From positions 105,687-169,686 of the forward strand of contig JACKFA010000012.1 in the NCBI GenBank assembly GCA_020632715.1: a stretch of 64,000 bases of DNA, given 5' to 3'. Both the position numbers and the translations under genes were made by a program. Positions 40,017 to 47,886 of this stretch are shown here, piece after piece. Within the stretch, counting starts at the first letter, position 1. Every line of letters begins with the position of its first letter. The DNA comes from Deltaproteobacteria bacterium. GTDB taxonomy: Bacteria > Myxococcota_A > UBA9042 > PHBI01. The notes under the pieces are model-generated. The model saw only the letters and a list, made by a program, of their open reading frames with translations, did not search any database and was not told the DNA's origin.

Positions 40017-40742
40017 ATGACCTCCGACCGCGTCGCCTTCGTCGCTGGCGCCACCGGCTACACCGGGCGCGCCGTCGTCCAGCTGCTCACGAAGAGCGGC
40101 CTTCGCTGCATTGCACACGTGCGCCCCGACTCGTCGCGCCTCGATGAATGGCGGGCGCGCTTCGGCGGTGCCGGCGCCGAGTTGTGCACTGCACCATGGA
40201 CCGGGCCCGAGATGGGCGAGGCCATCCGCGACCTCGGCGTGACCGAGGTCTACTCGCTGACGGGCACCACGAACAAGCGCGCGCGGTCGCTCGGGAAGGC
40301 CGGCGGCGACGCCGCGAGCGCGTCCCACGAGGCGGTGGACTACGGGCTCACGAAGCACCTGGTCGACGCGAGCCTCGCCGCGGGGACGGCGCCGTTCTTC
40401 GTGTACCTCTCGTCGCTCGGGGCGGACGCGGACAGCCGCAACAGCTACCTGCGCGCGCGCGGCCGCGCGGAGGACGCGGTCGCCGGGAGCGGGCTCCCCT
40501 TCTGCGCCGTGCGCGCCTCGTTCGTCACGGGGCCGGACCGCGGCGAGTCGCGGCCGACGGAGCGCGTCGGCGCCGTGGTCACGGACGGGCTCCTCGCGGT
40601 CGCGGCGGCGCTCGGCGGCAAGCGGCTCAAGGCGCGCTACGGCTCGGTCGACGCGGAGCGGCTCGCCGCCGTGCTGGTGTCGCTGCCGCGCGACGAGGCG
40701 CACCGCGGGCGGGTCGTCACGCTCGACGAGGTGCTCCCGTGA
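40017..40742 (+). CDS. NmrA/atypical SDR NAD(P)-binding protein
   Basis: 241 residues from the ATG at 40017. The Rossmann motif VAFVAGATGYTGRAVVQLLT lies at the N-terminus. YLSSLGADADSRNSYLRARG carries a Ser but shows no classic YxxxK catalytic pair, as in NmrA-like atypical SDRs. FCAVRASFVTGPD follows. It is probably a redox sensor or reductase acting on a small molecule. The TGA overlaps the GTG start of the lipidated methyltransferase-like gene. Confidence 0.85.
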   Translation: MTSDRVAFVAGATGYTGRAVVQLLTKSGLRCIAHVRPDSSRLDEWRARFGGAGAELCTAPWTGPEMGEAIRDLGVTEVYSLTGTTNKRARSLGKAGGDAASASHEAVDYGLTKHLVDASLAAGTAPFFVYLSSLGADADSRNSYLRARGRAEDAVAGSGLPFCAVRASFVTGPDRGESRPTERVGAVVTDGLLAVAAALGGKRLKARYGSVDAERLAAVLVSLPRDEAHRGRVVTLDEVLP

Positions 40743-41701
40743 GGCGCGCGCTGCTCGCGGCGATCGGGCTCGCGGCGGTCGCCGTGGGGGGCGGCTGCAG
40801 GCAGGGCGAGGTGCCCGCGGACCCGGCGAAGAGCGCGCTCATCGCGGAGATCGCGGCCGACGCGGAGCGCGTGCGCGACCTCTTCGCGGACGACGCCTTC
40901 GTGCAGCGCTTCCTCGACGCGGCGTCGACGCTGAAGCCGCGCGCCACGCGGCGCGTGCTCGTCGACGACGTCGAGCGGGACTTCGACGAGGCCGACTACT
41001 ACGTCGCGCGCTGGGGGACGCCCGTCGCGTACGCGCGGATCCTCGACATCGCCGCCAAAGCCGGCGCGACGACCGACGAGCACGCGCGCTGGCTCGACTT
41101 CGGGTTCGGCGCGCCCGGGCACCTGCAGATGCTGTCGCGGGCGGGGCTCGACGTCGTGGGGGTCGACGTGGACCCGGTCGGCGAGGCGCTCTACTCGCTC
41201 CCGGAGGACGCGATCGCGCCGCCCGGGAGCATCTCGCTCGTCTACGGGCGGTGGCCGGGGACGGTCGTCACGAAGGCGAAGATCGCGTCCGGCTACGACG
41301 CGATCGTCAGCAAGAACGTGCTCAAGCGCGGCTACATCCACCCGGCGCGCGAGGCCGATCCCAAGCACCTCATCGATCTCGGGGTCGACGACGTGACCTT
41401 CCTCCGGGAGCTCCACTCGGCGCTCAAGCCCGGCGGGATCATGGTGATCTGGAACCTCTGCCCCGCGCAGTCCGCGCCTGGAGAGCGCTACATCCCGTGG
41501 GCCGACGGGCAGAGCCCGTTCTCGCGGGGCGACTGGGAGGCGGCCGGCTTCGAGGTGCTCGCGTTCGACGTCGACGACACGGCGTTCGCCCGCAAGATGG
41601 CGTACGCGCTGCGTTTCGACGCCCCCGACGCCCCCGACGGGCAGGGCTGGGACCTCGAACACGATCTCAGGGCGTGGTACACTACGGTTCGTCGCCGTTA
41701 G
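40739..41701 (+). CDS. Methyltransferase-like protein with lipoprotein signal
   Basis: 320 residues from a GTG at 40739 that overlaps the preceding TGA (GTGA). The opening MRRALLAAIGLAAVAVGGG, then CRQG, is a lipoprotein signal and lipobox. The body has a class I SAM-methyltransferase fold: ARWLDFGFGAPGHLQMLSRA resembles motif I, then DVVGVDVDPVGEALYSLPED and LKPGGIMVIWNLCP. SAM is normally absent outside the cytoplasm, so either the signal is a false lead or the fold has lost methyl transfer. Ends with an Asp/Pro-rich tail. Confidence 0.75.
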   Translation: MRRALLAAIGLAAVAVGGGCRQGEVPADPAKSALIAEIAADAERVRDLFADDAFVQRFLDAASTLKPRATRRVLVDDVERDFDEADYYVARWGTPVAYARILDIAAKAGATTDEHARWLDFGFGAPGHLQMLSRAGLDVVGVDVDPVGEALYSLPEDAIAPPGSISLVYGRWPGTVVTKAKIASGYDAIVSKNVLKRGYIHPAREADPKHLIDLGVDDVTFLRELHSALKPGGIMVIWNLCPAQSAPGERYIPWADGQSPFSRGDWEAAGFEVLAFDVDDTAFARKMAYALRFDAPDAPDGQGWDLEHDLRAWYTTVRRR

Positions 41702-41749
41702 CACCTGCCCAAGCCACACCGCGGCGCGTTCCAGCACACAAGGTCTGCG

Positions 41750-42595
41750 ATGGACCGCCACACCATCCCCGTCCAGGGCGTCCGCGTGCCGCGGCTCCTG
41801 TACGGGACCGCCTGGAAGGAGGAGGCGACGCGCGAGCTCGTCGCGGCCGCCCTCCGCGCCGGCTTCCGCGGCGTCGACAGCGCGAACCAGCGCAAGCACT
41901 ACGACGAGGCGCAGGTGGGGGAGGCGCTCACGGAGGCCCTCGACGCCGGCGTCATCGAGCGCGAGCGCCTCTTCGTGCAGACGAAGTACACGTTCGTCGC
42001 CGGGCAGGACGAGCGGCTCCCGTACGACCCGCGCGCGCCCATCGCCGAGCAGGTCGCGCAGTCGCACGCGAGCTCGCTCGCGCACCTCGGGCTCGCCGCG
42101 GTCGACGCGTACCTCCTCCACGGCCCGTCGCGGCGGGTCGGGCTCGGCCCCGACGACCTCGCCGCGTGGCGGGCGATGGAGGCCATCCACGACGCCGGCG
42201 GGGCGCGGATCCTCGGGGTGAGCAACGTCTCGGCGGCGCAGCTGCGCGAGCTCCTCGGGTTCGCGCGCGTCGCGCCGGCGACGGTGCAGAACCGCTGCTA
42301 CGCGGCGCGCGACTGGGACGCCGAGGTGCGCGGCGTGTGCGCGGAGAGCGGGATCGTCTACCAGGGGTTCTCGCTGCTGACGGCGAACCCGCACGTGTGG
42401 CAGAGCGCCGCGGTCGCCCAGATCGCGCACGCGCGCGGGCTCACGCCGGCGCAGGTGGTGCTGCGCTTCGCGCTCGAGCGCAACATGGTGGCGCTCACGG
42501 GGACGACGAGCGCGCAGCACATGGCGGAGGACCTGGCCGCGCTCGAGCACCCGCTCGACCCGGCGGAGGTCGCGGCGATCGCCGAGATCTGCTGA
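41750..42595 (+). CDS. Aldo/keto reductase
   Basis: 281 residues. The AKR barrel is clear: FRGVDSANQRKHYDEAQVGE carries Asp and the catalytic Tyr region, LFVQTKYTF the Lys, VDAYLLHGPS the His, and ARILGVSNVSAAQLRELL, FALERNMVALTGTTSAQHMA the NADPH-binding part. It would reduce aldehydes or ketones with NADPH; the substrate is unknown. The stop codon lies next to the foldback element at 42595, which probably replaced or became its terminator. Confidence 0.92.
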   Translation: MDRHTIPVQGVRVPRLLYGTAWKEEATRELVAAALRAGFRGVDSANQRKHYDEAQVGEALTEALDAGVIERERLFVQTKYTFVAGQDERLPYDPRAPIAEQVAQSHASSLAHLGLAAVDAYLLHGPSRRVGLGPDDLAAWRAMEAIHDAGGARILGVSNVSAAQLRELLGFARVAPATVQNRCYAARDWDAEVRGVCAESGIVYQGFSLLTANPHVWQSAAVAQIAHARGLTPAQVVLRFALERNMVALTGTTSAQHMAEDLAALEHPLDPAEVAAIAEIC

Positions 42596-42752
42596 GAAGG
42601 TGTTTCCGAATTCTCCCGTCGCCCGGCTTGCTCTTGTGGTTCCAGGCACTTCCGCTCGTCGGTCGCGTACCTCGGGTACGCTCCTTCCTCGCGTAAGCAC
42701 CTGAAACCACGACGCCGCGCCGAGGCTCGGTCCGAATTCGAAAACACCTTCT
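42595..42752. repeat. 158-bp symmetrical foldback (MITE/REP-like) element
   Basis: Terminal inverted repeats AGAAGGTGTTTCCGAATTC (42595-42613) and GAATTCGAAAACACCTTCT (42734-42752) differ at one position. Inner halves also pair (TGGTTCCAGGCACTTCC against GCACCTGAAACCA). The exact centre is a hairpin GCGTACC-TCG-GGTACGC (42665-42681). The element begins at the last base of the aldo/keto reductase TGA and sits between convergent genes. It encodes nothing. Candidate nonautonomous mobile element acting as terminator. Confidence 0.85.
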
Positions 42753-42778
42753 GAGAGCAGCGCGGGCGATCTCGCGGA

Positions 42779-43948
42779 TCAATGCCCGAGCTTCGCGAGC
42801 TCGTCGACGATGGCGCCGAGCTTGTCGATCCCCTGGACGTACTTCGAGATGGTCCCGAAGTTCGGCTCCCACCACGCCTCGTAGCCCGCCTCGCCGAGCA
42901 TCGCCTTCACGGCCTGGTCGCCGCCCGCGACGAGCGCCGACACGGTGCCGAGGTAGTCGACGAGCTCGAGGTTCTTCCCGGCGTGCCACTTCCCGAAGCT
43001 CCCGGCGAGCCCGCCGAGCTTCACGACCACGCGGGCGTACTCGGCGGTCGACGCGTCGAGCATCTTCACGTCGACGAGGCTGCCGATGACGGCCTCGCCG
43101 CCGGCGTCGAAGGCGCAGGCCACGGCGAGGGCGACGCGCTCGGCCTTCGAGAGGTCCGGGAGCCCCTTCGCGCCGAGCATCTCGGCCCCCGCCTGCAGGA
43201 ACTGGAGGGTGCGCTCGCCGCCCGAGAGCTTCTTGCCGAAGTCGTCGTCGAAGACGTTCAGGTTCCGCCCCGTCGCGCCCTGGATGAGGTTGTCGGCCGG
43301 GTTGAAGAAGCTCACGACGCCGTAGAGCACCTGCTGGGCGCGGTAGGCGCCGTACTGCGGCGTGAGCCCGCCGCCCTCGGCGCGCAGCATGTCCTGCATG
43401 TACTCGGTGCGCGACTTCTCGCGGGGCGCCGCGTAGTCGACGATGAAGTAGGTCCCGACGCCCGTCGCCTCGTCGACGTAGGCGCCGTGGTAGACGCCGT
43501 TCTGGCCGCCGAGGACGTGCCAGCCGCCCATCACGTAGCCCTGCCCGCGCTTCAGGTGGCCGATGTTCCGCGCCTCACCCTCGCCGAGATACCAGCTCGG
43601 GGCCTTGCCGTCGCTGCGCGTCTCGACCTTGAGCACCCGCATCGCGTCCGGCGTCTTCCCCTCCTTCGTGCTCCGCACGGCCCACGGCGGCTCGCCCATG
43701 AGCGCGACGATCGCCGCGGCGCCGTCGCCGCTCACGCGCGAGGCGCCGACCGGCGGCGGGGGCGGCGCGCTCTCGCCGGCGCCACCCTCGGCGCGCTCGC
43801 CGGCGTCGGGCGCGAGCATCTGGACCTGCTCGGCGTAGCTCGCGCCGCGGAGGGCCCGGCGCTGGATCGAGGCGCCCGCGCCGGGCTCGGCGGCGGCGCT
43901 GGGCGCGGTGGTCGTGGTGCGGGCGAGGGCGGTGGCGGCGGCGTGCAT
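42779..43948 (-). CDS. Candidate effector with shared N-terminal motif and pre-toxin-like region
   Basis: 389 residues from the ATG at 43948 (AGGAGA upstream). The leader is Ala/Thr-rich with no Sec signal; SYAEQVQMLAPDA at residues 37-49 matches the motif of the endolysin-like (39-51) and VWD-like (37-49) proteins. About 130-200 is a beta-rich domain (GYVMGGWHVLGGQNGVYHGA). At about 215-260, FFNPADNLIQGATGRNLNVF and DDDFGKKLSGGERTLQFLQA resemble the pre-toxin TG domain of polymorphic toxins. The C-terminal 120 residues, the usual toxin position, are helical and match no family I know. Confidence 0.6.
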   Translation of the reverse strand: MHAAATALARTTTTAPSAAAEPGAGASIQRRALRGASYAEQVQMLAPDAGERAEGGAGESAPPPPPVGASRVSGDGAAAIVALMGEPPWAVRSTKEGKTPDAMRVLKVETRSDGKAPSWYLGEGEARNIGHLKRGQGYVMGGWHVLGGQNGVYHGAYVDEATGVGTYFIVDYAAPREKSRTEYMQDMLRAEGGGLTPQYGAYRAQQVLYGVVSFFNPADNLIQGATGRNLNVFDDDFGKKLSGGERTLQFLQAGAEMLGAKGLPDLSKAERVALAVACAFDAGGEAVIGSLVDVKMLDASTAEYARVVVKLGGLAGSFGKWHAGKNLELVDYLGTVSALVAGGDQAVKAMLGEAGYEAWWEPNFGTISKYVQGIDKLGAIVDELAKLGH

Positions 43949-44055
43949 CGTCGGCGTCTCCTGGGTCGGCTCGAGGCGGGCGGTGTCCCGACTGTCGTCA
44001 CGTAGACGCCCGAGCGCAGCTGCCAGTGCCGCCGTGTAGGAGATGTGTGAGATCG

Positions 44056-44070
44056 GTGAATGACGTTCAC
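44056..44070. promoter_or_regulatory. GTGAAY-N3-GTTCAC inverted repeat, copy 1
   Basis: GTGAATGACGTTCAC lies in the divergent region between 43948 and 44148. A nearly identical 26-bp sequence, including CGACGSCGCGG to the right, recurs at 51053. Confidence 0.45.
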
Positions 44071-44147
44071 GACGCCGCGGGCGTTGATCTGAGCGCGCCG
44101 TTCGAGGCAAATGTCGCGCCGTGATCGCCTCGCCGGGAGCCAGACCC

Positions 44148-45017
44148 ATGTCGCGCGTCGCCCTCGCCCTCTCCTTGCTCGTGGTCCCCGCCCTCGCCGC
44201 CTGCGGCGACGGCGCGAAGAAGCGCCCGATCGGCGCCACGTGCGACGTGTCCTCGCAGTGCGAGTCGGGGATCTGCGGCGGCGGGCAGTGCCTCGACCCC
44301 GAGGCCGACGAGGACGGCGACAACCTCGTGAACCGGGTGGAGGCCGCGCTCGGGACCGACCCCGTGCGCGCCGACAGCGACGGCGACGGCGTGGCCGACG
44401 ACGTCGAGCTGGGCTCGATCACAGCGCCCGTGGACAGCGACGGCGACGGCAAGATCGACGCCATCGAGAGCGCGGTCGCCGACGGCGACGGCGACTGCCT
44501 CCCGGAGCAGGAGGACCCCGAGGACGACTTCAGCAACGCGCCGAGCGACGCCTTCCCGGACGCGTGCGGCGACGGGCAGCCCGTGATCCCCTGCGCGTCG
44601 GTCTCGTCGTCGGTCGGGAAGAGCTGCGTCGCGCCGCTCGTGACGTCGCTGCGGTGCTTCGACCCGGCCGGCTGCTTCTCGGTCGACGGCGACGACGCGA
44701 CGACGCTCGCGACGTGGGGCAACGGCGCGAAGATCGTCGACCGCGACGACGGGCGCGTGACCTACGTCGGGTCGAGCGGCGCCGACTGCTTCGCGGTCGG
44801 GACGGACTCGGTCGACCCGTCGGTGCAGGTCACCTACTACGTGGGGAGCGCGGCCTTCGAGATCTCGCAGGCAGGCGACAGCCAGCCGCTCGTGATCCGC
44901 TGCCCGAGCGGCGCGCGCGTCACCCTCGAGCCGCAGGACATCGCCGCCATCACGGTCTGCACGGGCGGCAGCAGCGGCACCTGGGAGCCCTGCGCCGAGC
45001 AGCCGACCCCGCGGTGA
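44148..45017 (+). CDS. Lipoprotein with thrombospondin type 3-like calcium repeats
   Basis: 289 residues from the ATG at 44148; lipobox LAAC. A Cys-rich ATCDVSSQCESGICGGGQCL precedes Ca-binding repeats: PEADEDGDNLVNRVEAALGT, DSDGDGVADDVELG, DSDGDGKIDAIESA. The C-terminal 140 residues are a small Cys-containing beta domain (VDPSVQVTYYVGSAAFEISQ). Surface-exposed and calcium-binding by family precedent; the partner is unknown. The TGA lies within the GTGAAC-N3-GTTCAC repeat at 45014. Confidence 0.85.
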   Translation: MSRVALALSLLVVPALAACGDGAKKRPIGATCDVSSQCESGICGGGQCLDPEADEDGDNLVNRVEAALGTDPVRADSDGDGVADDVELGSITAPVDSDGDGKIDAIESAVADGDGDCLPEQEDPEDDFSNAPSDAFPDACGDGQPVIPCASVSSSVGKSCVAPLVTSLRCFDPAGCFSVDGDDATTLATWGNGAKIVDRDDGRVTYVGSSGADCFAVGTDSVDPSVQVTYYVGSAAFEISQAGDSQPLVIRCPSGARVTLEPQDIAAITVCTGGSSGTWEPCAEQPTPR

Positions 45018-45028
45018 ACGCCGTTCAC
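45014..45028. promoter_or_regulatory. GTGAAC-N3-GTTCAC inverted repeat, copy 2
   Basis: GTGAACGCCGTTCAC spans the stops of the convergent lipoprotein and ABC permease genes (7-bp gap). Here it could only be a terminator hairpin or a regulator site inside a gene end. Confidence 0.4.
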
Positions 45029-45792
45029 GCCGACTCGCGCGCGAAGGTGCGGGTGGCGAGCCAGAGGCTCACGGCGGCGAGGAAGGCGGCCGCGACGAGG
45101 CCGGCGGCGAGCGAGGTGGCGCCGAAGTCGCCGCGGAAGGCGGCGCGCGCGCCCTCGACGACGTGGCTGAAGGGGTTCGCGCGGGAGAGGCTGTAGAGCC
45201 AGTGTGGCGCGAGGGTCATCGGGAGGAGGATCCCCGAGAGGAGCAGGACGGGGACGGACACCATGTTCAGGAGCGGGGCGAGCGCGTCCTCGCTCTTGAG
45301 GCGGAGCGCCGCGGTGTAGGAGAGCGAGGAGAGGGCGACGCCGAGGAGCGCGACGATGCCGAGGGTGATGAGCGCGCCGCCCGGCACGAGCTCGAGGCCG
45401 AAGGCGAGCGCGACGAGCGTGAGCACGACGGCCTGCACGAGGAGCACGAGGGTGTCGCGCATGACGCGCCCGAAGAGGAGCGCGAAGCGGCTCGCCGGGG
45501 AGACGCGCATGCGCTCGACGACGCCGGCGCGCATCTCGCCGAGGAGGCCGAAGCCGACGAACATGCTGCCGAAGATCCCGAGCTGGATGAGGAGCCCCGG
45601 GACGAAGACCTGCCACGCGTCGCCCGGCGGGAAGCCCGGCGTCGCCTTGGCGATCGGCTCGAGCAGCGGGCCGAAGAGGGCGAGGTAGATGAGCGGCTGG
45701 ATGAGGCCGATGACGACCCACACGGGCTCGCGGAGGATGAGGCGGAGCTGGTAGCCGAAGACGACGAGGGCCTCGCGGATCGGGCGGGTCAC
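45025..45792 (-). CDS. ABC-2 type transporter permease (DrrB-like)
   Basis: 255 residues with six membrane segments. YQLRLILREPVWVVIGLIQP, LFGSMFVGFGLLGEMRAGVV, RMRVSPASRFALLFGRVMRD and MVSVPVLLLSGILLPMTLAP are hallmarks of ABC-2 drug exporters. The start overlaps the stop of the ATPase gene (ATGA). Together they form a two-protein exporter with a PadR-type regulator upstream. Confidence 0.93.
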   Translation of the reverse strand: MTRPIREALVVFGYQLRLILREPVWVVIGLIQPLIYLALFGPLLEPIAKATPGFPPGDAWQVFVPGLLIQLGIFGSMFVGFGLLGEMRAGVVERMRVSPASRFALLFGRVMRDTLVLLVQAVVLTLVALAFGLELVPGGALITLGIVALLGVALSSLSYTAALRLKSEDALAPLLNMVSVPVLLLSGILLPMTLAPHWLYSLSRANPFSHVVEGARAAFRGDFGATSLAAGLVAAAFLAAVSLWLATRTFARESA

Positions 45793-46778
45793 GGGGCGCC
45801 TCCGGGGGCGGCGGCCGGCGCGTCGTCGCGGAGCGAGCGGCCGGTCATGGTGAGGAAGACGTCGTCGAGGCTCGGGCGGGCGACGGAGAGCGAGGCGACG
45901 CGGACGCCCGCGCCGTCGAGGACGCGCATGAGCGCGATGGCCTCGGCGTCGCCGCGCTCGACGGTGACGCGGACGCCGCCGTCGACGGGCTGGACGGCGC
46001 GGACGTTGGGCTGGGCGGCGAGCAGGGCCGCGGCGGCGGCGGGGTCGCCGTCGAGGGCGAGGGTGACGACGTCGCCCGAGACGCGGCGCTTGAGGGCCTC
46101 GGGGGAGCCCTCGGCGACGACGCGCCCGTGGTCGATGACGAGGATCCGGTCGCAGAGGGCGTCGGCCTCGTCGAGGTAGTGGGTCGTGAGGAACACGGTG
46201 GCGCCGTCGCGGTCGCGGAGGCCGCGGATGTGCCCCCAGAGGTTCGCGCGGCTGTGCGGGTCGAGCCCGGTCGACGGCTCGTCGAGGAAGACGAGGGGCG
46301 GGCCGTGGACGAGGCCGAGCGCGATGTCGAGGCGGCGGCGCTGGCCGCCGGAGAGGGTCTTCACGGGGCGCGCGTCGAGCCCGGCGAGGTCGAGCTCGGC
46401 GAGGAGGCGGCGGGCGCGCGCCTCGGCGTCGGGGCGGGGGATCCCGAAGAGGCGCGCCTGCATGACGAGCTCCTCCGCGACGAGCGCCGTGGGGTTCGTC
46501 ATGCCGCCCTGCGCGACGTAGCCGATGCGCTCGCGCACGCGGCGCGGCTCGCGCCGGAGGTCGGCGCCCGCGACGGTGGCCTCGCCGGCGGTGGGCGCGA
46601 GGAGCGTCGCGAGCATGCGCTGCGTCGTGGTCTTCCCCGCGCCGTTCGGGCCGAGGAAGCCGACGATCTCGCCGGCGGCGACCTCGAAGTCGACGCCGCG
46701 GACGGCCTCGACGAGGCCCGCGCGGGTCTTGAAGGTGCGGGCGAGGCCGCGGGTCGTGATCATGGGCGTCGGGCTCAT
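45789..46778 (-). CDS. ABC-2 exporter ATP-binding protein (DrrA-like)
   Basis: 329 residues from the ATG at 46778 (GTG at 46784 and ATG at 46763 are alternatives). Walker A FLGPNGAGKTTTQRMLATLL, signature TLSGGQRRRLDIALGLVHGP, Walker B LVFLDEPSTGLDPHSRANLW and H-loop TVFLTTHYLDEADAL are intact. The C-terminal ACT-like extension typical of DrrA-type drug and antibiotic exporters is present. A palindrome sits 16-27 bp upstream, in the promoter position. Confidence 0.95.
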   Translation of the reverse strand: MSPTPMITTRGLARTFKTRAGLVEAVRGVDFEVAAGEIVGFLGPNGAGKTTTQRMLATLLAPTAGEATVAGADLRREPRRVRERIGYVAQGGMTNPTALVAEELVMQARLFGIPRPDAEARARRLLAELDLAGLDARPVKTLSGGQRRRLDIALGLVHGPPLVFLDEPSTGLDPHSRANLWGHIRGLRDRDGATVFLTTHYLDEADALCDRILVIDHGRVVAEGSPEALKRRVSGDVVTLALDGDPAAAAALLAAQPNVRAVQPVDGGVRVTVERGDAEAIALMRVLDGAGVRVASLSVARPSLDDVFLTMTGRSLRDDAPAAAPGGAP

Positions 46779-46793
46779 GGTCACGATTGATTA

Positions 46794-46805
46794 GTCAAAT
46801 TTGAC
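46794..46805. promoter_or_regulatory. Palindrome GTCAAATTTGAC, candidate PadR operator
   Basis: This 12-bp perfect palindrome extends imperfectly to 18 bp (TTAGTCAAATTTGACCAA). On the minus strand it contains a TTGACT -35-like hexamer just ahead of the ABC ATPase gene. It lies between the PadR gene end and the ATPase start, so the exporter can be repressed separately from its regulator. Confidence 0.6.
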
Positions 46806-46850
46806 CAACGTGCAAGAGAAGAGATCGTCGGTCGTGGGCGACCGCGATGA

Positions 46851-47438
46851 TCAGCGCGCGGTTGGCTCGGCCGGCGCGCGCTCGTCGGCGAAGGTGTACT
46901 CGCCCGCCCGCAGCTTCGCGACGAGCTCCTCGGCCCACGGCAGCTCCGCGGCCGCGCGGCGCGCCGCGAGGTCGAGCATGAGCGCGACCTGATCCCGCGA
47001 GTGCGGATCGTCGAGCCGCGCGATCTCGAGGCGCGCGCGCTCCGCCTCGCCGCGGAGGGCCTGGATCCGATGCTCGAGGGCCGCGATCGCCTCCTCGCGC
47101 CGGAGCGTCCAGATGAACGAGAGCGCCGGCATCAGCGGGTCGACCGAGGGCGCCACCGCCCAGAACGCCTCGCGCACGAGGCGCCCGAACTCGCGCTCCC
47201 CCTCGGCCGTCAGCCGGTAGCTCGTGCGCTCCGGGCGCCCGCCGACCTGGTCCGTCCCGACCACCTCGACGAGCCCGTCCCGCGCCATCGACTTCAGCGC
47301 GTTGTAGATCGACCCCGGCGCCACGTTCGCCCAGCTCTCCGCCCGCCACGAGCGCAGCTCGCGGCGCACGTCGTAGCCGTGCACGGGCTGGAAGATCCGC
47401 ACCACCCCGAGCACGAGGAGCCGCGTCGGTGACGACAC
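46851..47438 (-). CDS. PadR-family transcriptional regulator
   Basis: 195 residues from a GTG at 47438 behind GAGGAGG. The winged helix is at the N-terminus: LLVLGVVRIFQPVHGYDVRR, SWANVAPGSIYNALKSMARD, LVEVVGTDQVGGRPERTSYR. A long C-terminal helical dimerisation part (AIAALEHRIQALRGEAERAR) follows, as in the longer PadR/Vir_act_alpha_C type. PadR proteins commonly repress adjacent exporters and respond to their substrates; the exporter follows directly on the same strand. Confidence 0.92.
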   Translation of the reverse strand: MSSPTRLLVLGVVRIFQPVHGYDVRRELRSWRAESWANVAPGSIYNALKSMARDGLVEVVGTDQVGGRPERTSYRLTAEGEREFGRLVREAFWAVAPSVDPLMPALSFIWTLRREEAIAALEHRIQALRGEAERARLEIARLDDPHSRDQVALMLDLAARRAAAELPWAEELVAKLRAGEYTFADERAPAEPTAR

Positions 47439-47451
47439 GCGCGCGACCTCC

Positions 47452-47877
47452 TCAGAAGGGGATCTCGTCGTCGTCGAGCCCGGGCGCGTCGTCGTCCCCG
47501 GGCGGCGGCGCGTCCGACGCCGGCGGCGCGCCGGGGTCCCCGCCCCCGAAGATCGCCTCCTCGAGGTCGGGGTCGGGCCCACCGCCCGCGCCCTTGCGCG
47601 CGATCCCGACCACGTCGAGCCCGTTGAAGTAGCGCGCCTCGCCGCCGCGCCCCGTCCACTCGCGGCCCTTGAGCCGGAACGTGAGCACGAGCTCCTCGCC
47701 GAGGTCGAAGCCGTCGATCATCTCGCACCGGTCGCCCGTGAGCTCGAAGCACACGAGCTGCGGGAAGCGCCCCGGCAGCTCCAGCACGAGCTCGCGCTTG
47801 CGGAAGCGGGGCGTGATCTGCTCCGCTTCCATCTTCTTGTAGAGGATCCCGGTCGCTTCGTACTCGTCGGTCGCCAT
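47452..47877 (-). CDS. DUF3127 SSB-like protein with acidic DDDEIPF tail
   Basis: 141 residues. EATGILYKKMEAEQITPRFR, KRELVLELPGRFPQLVCFEL, FDLGEELVLTFRLKGREWTG and YFNGLDVVGIARK are the DUF3127 OB-fold-like core. A Gly/Pro/Asp linker leads to a C-terminal LDDDEIPF that copies the tip of single-stranded DNA-binding protein, which docks RecO, RecQ, PriA and other repair partners. It probably binds ssDNA or recruits SSB partners. The PadR gene follows 13 bp downstream. Confidence 0.9.
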   Translation of the reverse strand: MATDEYEATGILYKKMEAEQITPRFRKRELVLELPGRFPQLVCFELTGDRCEMIDGFDLGEELVLTFRLKGREWTGRGGEARYFNGLDVVGIARKGAGGGPDPDLEEAIFGGGDPGAPPASDAPPPGDDDAPGLDDDEIPF

Positions 47878-47886
47878 GCGGTCTTG

